NCBI RefSeq assembly: GCF_042408365.1
Contig: NZ_JBHOQJ010000222.1
Span: forward strand, 1 to 7,313
Reading direction: 5' to 3'
Origin: Thermoflexus sp042408365
GTDB taxonomy: Bacteria; Chloroflexota; Anaerolineae; Thermoflexales; Thermoflexaceae
Length of the DNA stretch: 7,313 nt
The notes beneath the pieces are model-generated. The model saw only the letters and a list, made by a program, of their open reading frames with translations, was not told the origin of the DNA and did not search any database. Below, piece after piece: positions 5,816 to 7,313 of this stretch. Position 1 is the first letter of the stretch. Every line of letters begins with the position of its first letter. The translations under genes and the position numbers were made by a program.

Positions 5816-5829
5816 TTGACCCAGGACAA
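5816..5829. promoter_or_regulatory. FNR/DNR-like operator candidate
   Basis: TTGACCCAGGACAA has half-sites TTGAC and TTGTC (reverse of GACAA) separated by four bases. That is the same 14-bp geometry as the FNR/DNR consensus TTGAT-N4-ATCAA. It sits between the divergent NnrS-like and NDH-2 genes, about 97 bp from the NDH-2 start and 123 bp from the NnrS-like start. The Crp/Fnr protein encoded at 2331-3068 is the natural candidate to bind it. This is inference from motif shape and context. Confidence 0.45.
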
Positions 5830-5914
5830 GCAGGATATTGGAAGTCGAGCTAAGCTTTTAAAGCGCGTTCAGGCAGTATGCTCGGCGTGAGGAAAGTGGG
5901 ATCCTTTTTTCGGC

Positions 5915-5918
5915 GGAG
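5915..5918 (+). promoter_or_regulatory. Ribosome binding site deciding the NDH-2 start
   Basis: GGAG lies seven bases before the ATG at 5926. The in-frame ATG at 5878 has no good Shine-Dalgarno. It would add 16 residues before the FAD-binding strand, which normally begins within about ten residues of the N-terminus in this family. Confidence 0.6.
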
Positions 5919-5925
5919 CGTCACA

Positions 5926-7197
5926 ATGGCCCAACGGGATCGACCGCGCATCGTGGTGGTAGGTGCCGGGTTCGGCGGGTTGTGGGCGGTGCGGACCCTT
6001 GCCTTCGAGCCGGTGGAGGTGTTGCTGGTGGATCGGCGGAACCACCACACGTTCTTCCCTCTGCTCTACCAGGTCGCCGCGGCCGAGATCGAGCCGGAGG
6101 CGATCGCCTTCCCCATCCGGGGGCTCCTGCACCGCTTCCCCAATATCGGGTTCGAGATGGCCGAGGCCCGTGGGATCGACCTGGAGGCGCGTCGGCTCGA
6201 GACCGATGGCCCACCGATCCCTTACGATTTCCTGATCCTGTCCCCCGGCAGCGTGGCGCACACCTTCGGCGTCCCCGGTGTCGCCGAACACGCCTTCTTC
6301 CTGAAGAGCTTGGATCAGGCGATCCGTTTGCGCAACCACATCCTCACCTCCTTCGAACGGGCGGCCCGGGAGCCAGACCCACTCCAAAGGCGTCGGATGC
6401 TCACATTCACCATCATCGGCGGAGGGCCGACCGGGGTGGAGTTCGCCGGCGCCCTGGCCGAGCTGATCGCCCGCCCCCTCCGGAGGGATTTCCCCACCCT
6501 GGATTTCCAGGAAGTCCGTGTGATCCTGGTGGAAGCCATGGAAGGGCTGCTGCCAGGTCTCCCCACGCCGCTGCGGTCCTACGCCGCCGCCCGCCTTCGC
6601 CGGCTGGGCGTGGAGGTCCGTTTACAAGCCCCGGTGGAAGCGGTGGAGCTTGGACGCGTGCGCTTGAAGGATGGGACGCTCATCGAGACCGGGACCGCGG
6701 TGTGGACAGCGGGCGTCAAAGGGGATCCGCTCGGCGCGGCCCTCGGGCGGCCCCTGGGGCCCAGCGGACGGGTGTGGGTATCCCCCACGCTGCAGGTGCC
6801 CGGCCATCCGGAGATCTATGTGGTGGGGGATCTGGCGCTCCCGGAGGAGCTCGGAAAGCTGCCGATGGTCGCCCCGGTCGCGATTCAACAGGGGATCCAT
6901 GCGGCCCGCAATGTCCTGCGCGTCCTGCAGGGCCGTCCGCCCCAGCCGTTCCGCTATCGGGATCCTGGCACGCTGGTCACCCTGGGCCGGAACGCCGCTG
7001 TGGCCCATGTGTTCGGGCGCGCCTTTACGGGCTTCCCGGCCTGGCTGCTCTGGCTCGGAGTGCACCTGCTGCGCCTGATCGGCCTCCGAAACCGCCTGGT
7101 GGTCCTTTCGGGATGGGCGTGGGACTATTTGTTCTACGAACGGGTCGTGCGGTTGATCCTCCCGATGAACGATGGAGATCGTCGCCCCATTCGATGA
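5926..7197 (+). CDS. ndh: Type II NADH:quinone oxidoreductase (NDH-2)
   Basis: This single-subunit flavoenzyme passes electrons from NADH to membrane quinone without pumping protons, at the inner face of the membrane. In the 423-residue form starting at 5926, the FAD-binding GxGxxG is at residues 13-18 (VVVGAGFGGL). The typical segment DRRNHHTFFPLLYQVA is at about 36-51. The NADH-binding second Rossmann motif is at 165-170 (IIGGGPTGVEFAG), with E203 (VILVEA) at the end of its second strand, favouring NADH over NADPH. A second FAD-contact motif, YVVGD, is at 298-302, and the quinone-site region APVAIQQG is at 316-323. A hydrophobic C-terminal stretch (about 365-413) provides the membrane anchor. 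Length and motif order are standard for NDH-2. A sulfide:quinone reductase is less likely because its conserved cysteines are absent. The gene is divergent from the NnrS-like gene and may share regulation with it. It would supply reduced quinone for nitrite or oxygen respiration. Confidence 0.92.
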   Translation: MAQRDRPRIVVVGAGFGGLWAVRTLAFEPVEVLLVDRRNHHTFFPLLYQVAAAEIEPEAIAFPIRGLLHRFPNIGFEMAEARGIDLEARRLETDGPPIPYDFLILSPGSVAHTFGVPGVAEHAFFLKSLDQAIRLRNHILTSFERAAREPDPLQRRRMLTFTIIGGGPTGVEFAGALAELIARPLRRDFPTLDFQEVRVILVEAMEGLLPGLPTPLRSYAAARLRRLGVEVRLQAPVEAVELGRVRLKDGTLIETGTAVWTAGVKGDPLGAALGRPLGPSGRVWVSPTLQVPGHPEIYVVGDLALPEELGKLPMVAPVAIQQGIHAARNVLRVLQGRPPQPFRYRDPGTLVTLGRNAAVAHVFGRAFTGFPAWLLWLGVHLLRLIGLRNRLVVLSGWAWDYLFYERVVRLILPMNDGDRRPIR

Positions 7198-7257
7198 TGC
7201 TCATTTTCATAACGATGCCGCCTGGTCCCATTCGGTTCGGAGTTCTCGTGGGGAGAC

Positions 7258-7278
7258 GGAAGGGCCCCACTCCCTTCC
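7258..7278. repeat. First hairpin of compound intergenic repeat, copy 2
   Basis: Arms GGAAGGG (7258-7264) and CCCTTCC (7272-7278) are perfectly complementary around a 7-base loop, 60 bp after the NDH-2 stop. No T-run follows, so as a terminator it would be weak. It occupies the same place relative to the next hairpin as the 2000-2038 stem does in copy 1, although the stem sequence differs. Confidence 0.55.
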
Positions 7279-7280
7279 AT

Positions 7281-7313
7281 CCCCCCTCCCTCCCCACGGC
7301 CCAAAGGGCCGTG
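7281..7313. repeat. Second hairpin of compound intergenic repeat, copy 2 (cut by the window edge)
   Basis: The core CACGGCCC (7295-7302), AAA, GGGCCGTG (7306-7313) is a perfect 8-bp stem. It is preceded by CCCCCCTCCCTCCC, matching the arm of copy 1 at 2034-2044 apart from a small insertion. The window ends before the expected GGGGAGGG right arm. Its presence after NDH-2 shows that the element is dispersed in this genome. Confidence 0.75.

Larger units (their letters stand above)
5694..5925. promoter_or_regulatory. Divergent promoter region between the NnrS-like and NDH-2 genes
   Basis: This 232-bp region must carry promoters firing in both directions. It is AT-richer around 5780-5865 than its surroundings. 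It contains an FNR/DNR-like 14-bp site at 5816-5829 and the motif TTTAACATAGAT on the minus strand (about 5784-5795), which could hold a -10 element for the NnrS-like gene. I could not find a well-spaced -35/-10 pair on either strand. Confidence 0.55.

Noticed and set aside
5878..5925. Upstream ATG extension of NDH-2
   Set aside because: There is no good ribosome binding site, and it would place 16 extra non-conserved residues before the FAD-binding strand.

Overview
The window is GC-rich bacterial DNA. Strong AGGAGG-type ribosome binding sites, the protein style and the gene mix suggest a thermophilic Chloroflexota lineage (Thermoflexia or Anaerolineae-like). That assignment is inference, because no rRNA or other phylogenetic marker is present. 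The window holds six protein genes; one is cut by the left edge. No tRNA, rRNA, CRISPR array or transposase gene was seen.

Layout: (i) 2-1672, plus strand, is the 3' part of a glycoside hydrolase family 2 enzyme with both catalytic glutamates. (ii) 1717-1956, minus strand, is a small DUF1858-type protein with a CxxC motif, convergent with the hydrolase. (iii) 1957-2330 is a 374-bp gene-free stretch. It carries a compound double-hairpin repeat, about 200 bp of unexplained DNA and a plus-strand terminator-like hairpin. (iv) 2331-3068, minus strand, is a Crp/Fnr-family regulator. (v) 3261-4334, minus strand, is a copper nitrite reductase (NirK) with all copper ligands and a probable lipoprotein signal. 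(vi) 4335-4604 is a 270-bp nirK upstream region rich in short repeats. (vii) 4605-5693, minus strand, is a 12-helix, NnrS-like membrane protein. (viii) 5694-5925 is a divergent promoter region with an FNR/DNR-like 14-bp site. (ix) 5926-7197, plus strand, is a type II NADH:quinone dehydrogenase. (x) 7198-7313 contains a second copy of the double-hairpin repeat, cut by the right edge.

Reading: genes ii, iv, v and vii all lie on the minus strand and look like a compact nitrite/nitric-oxide module. NirK reduces nitrite to NO outside the cytoplasmic membrane. The polytopic protein probably deals with NO, metal or heme at the membrane. The Crp/Fnr protein is the likely NO- or redox-responsive regulator, and the DUF1858 protein is a small accessory. 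The divergent NDH-2 feeds electrons from NADH into the quinone pool that supports such respiration. No NO reductase is in the window. The hydrolase appears unrelated. The most interesting points are the candidate regulatory sites around nirK and between the divergent genes, the unusual recognition helix of the regulator, the two-copy double-hairpin repeat, and a terminator with no plus-strand gene to serve.
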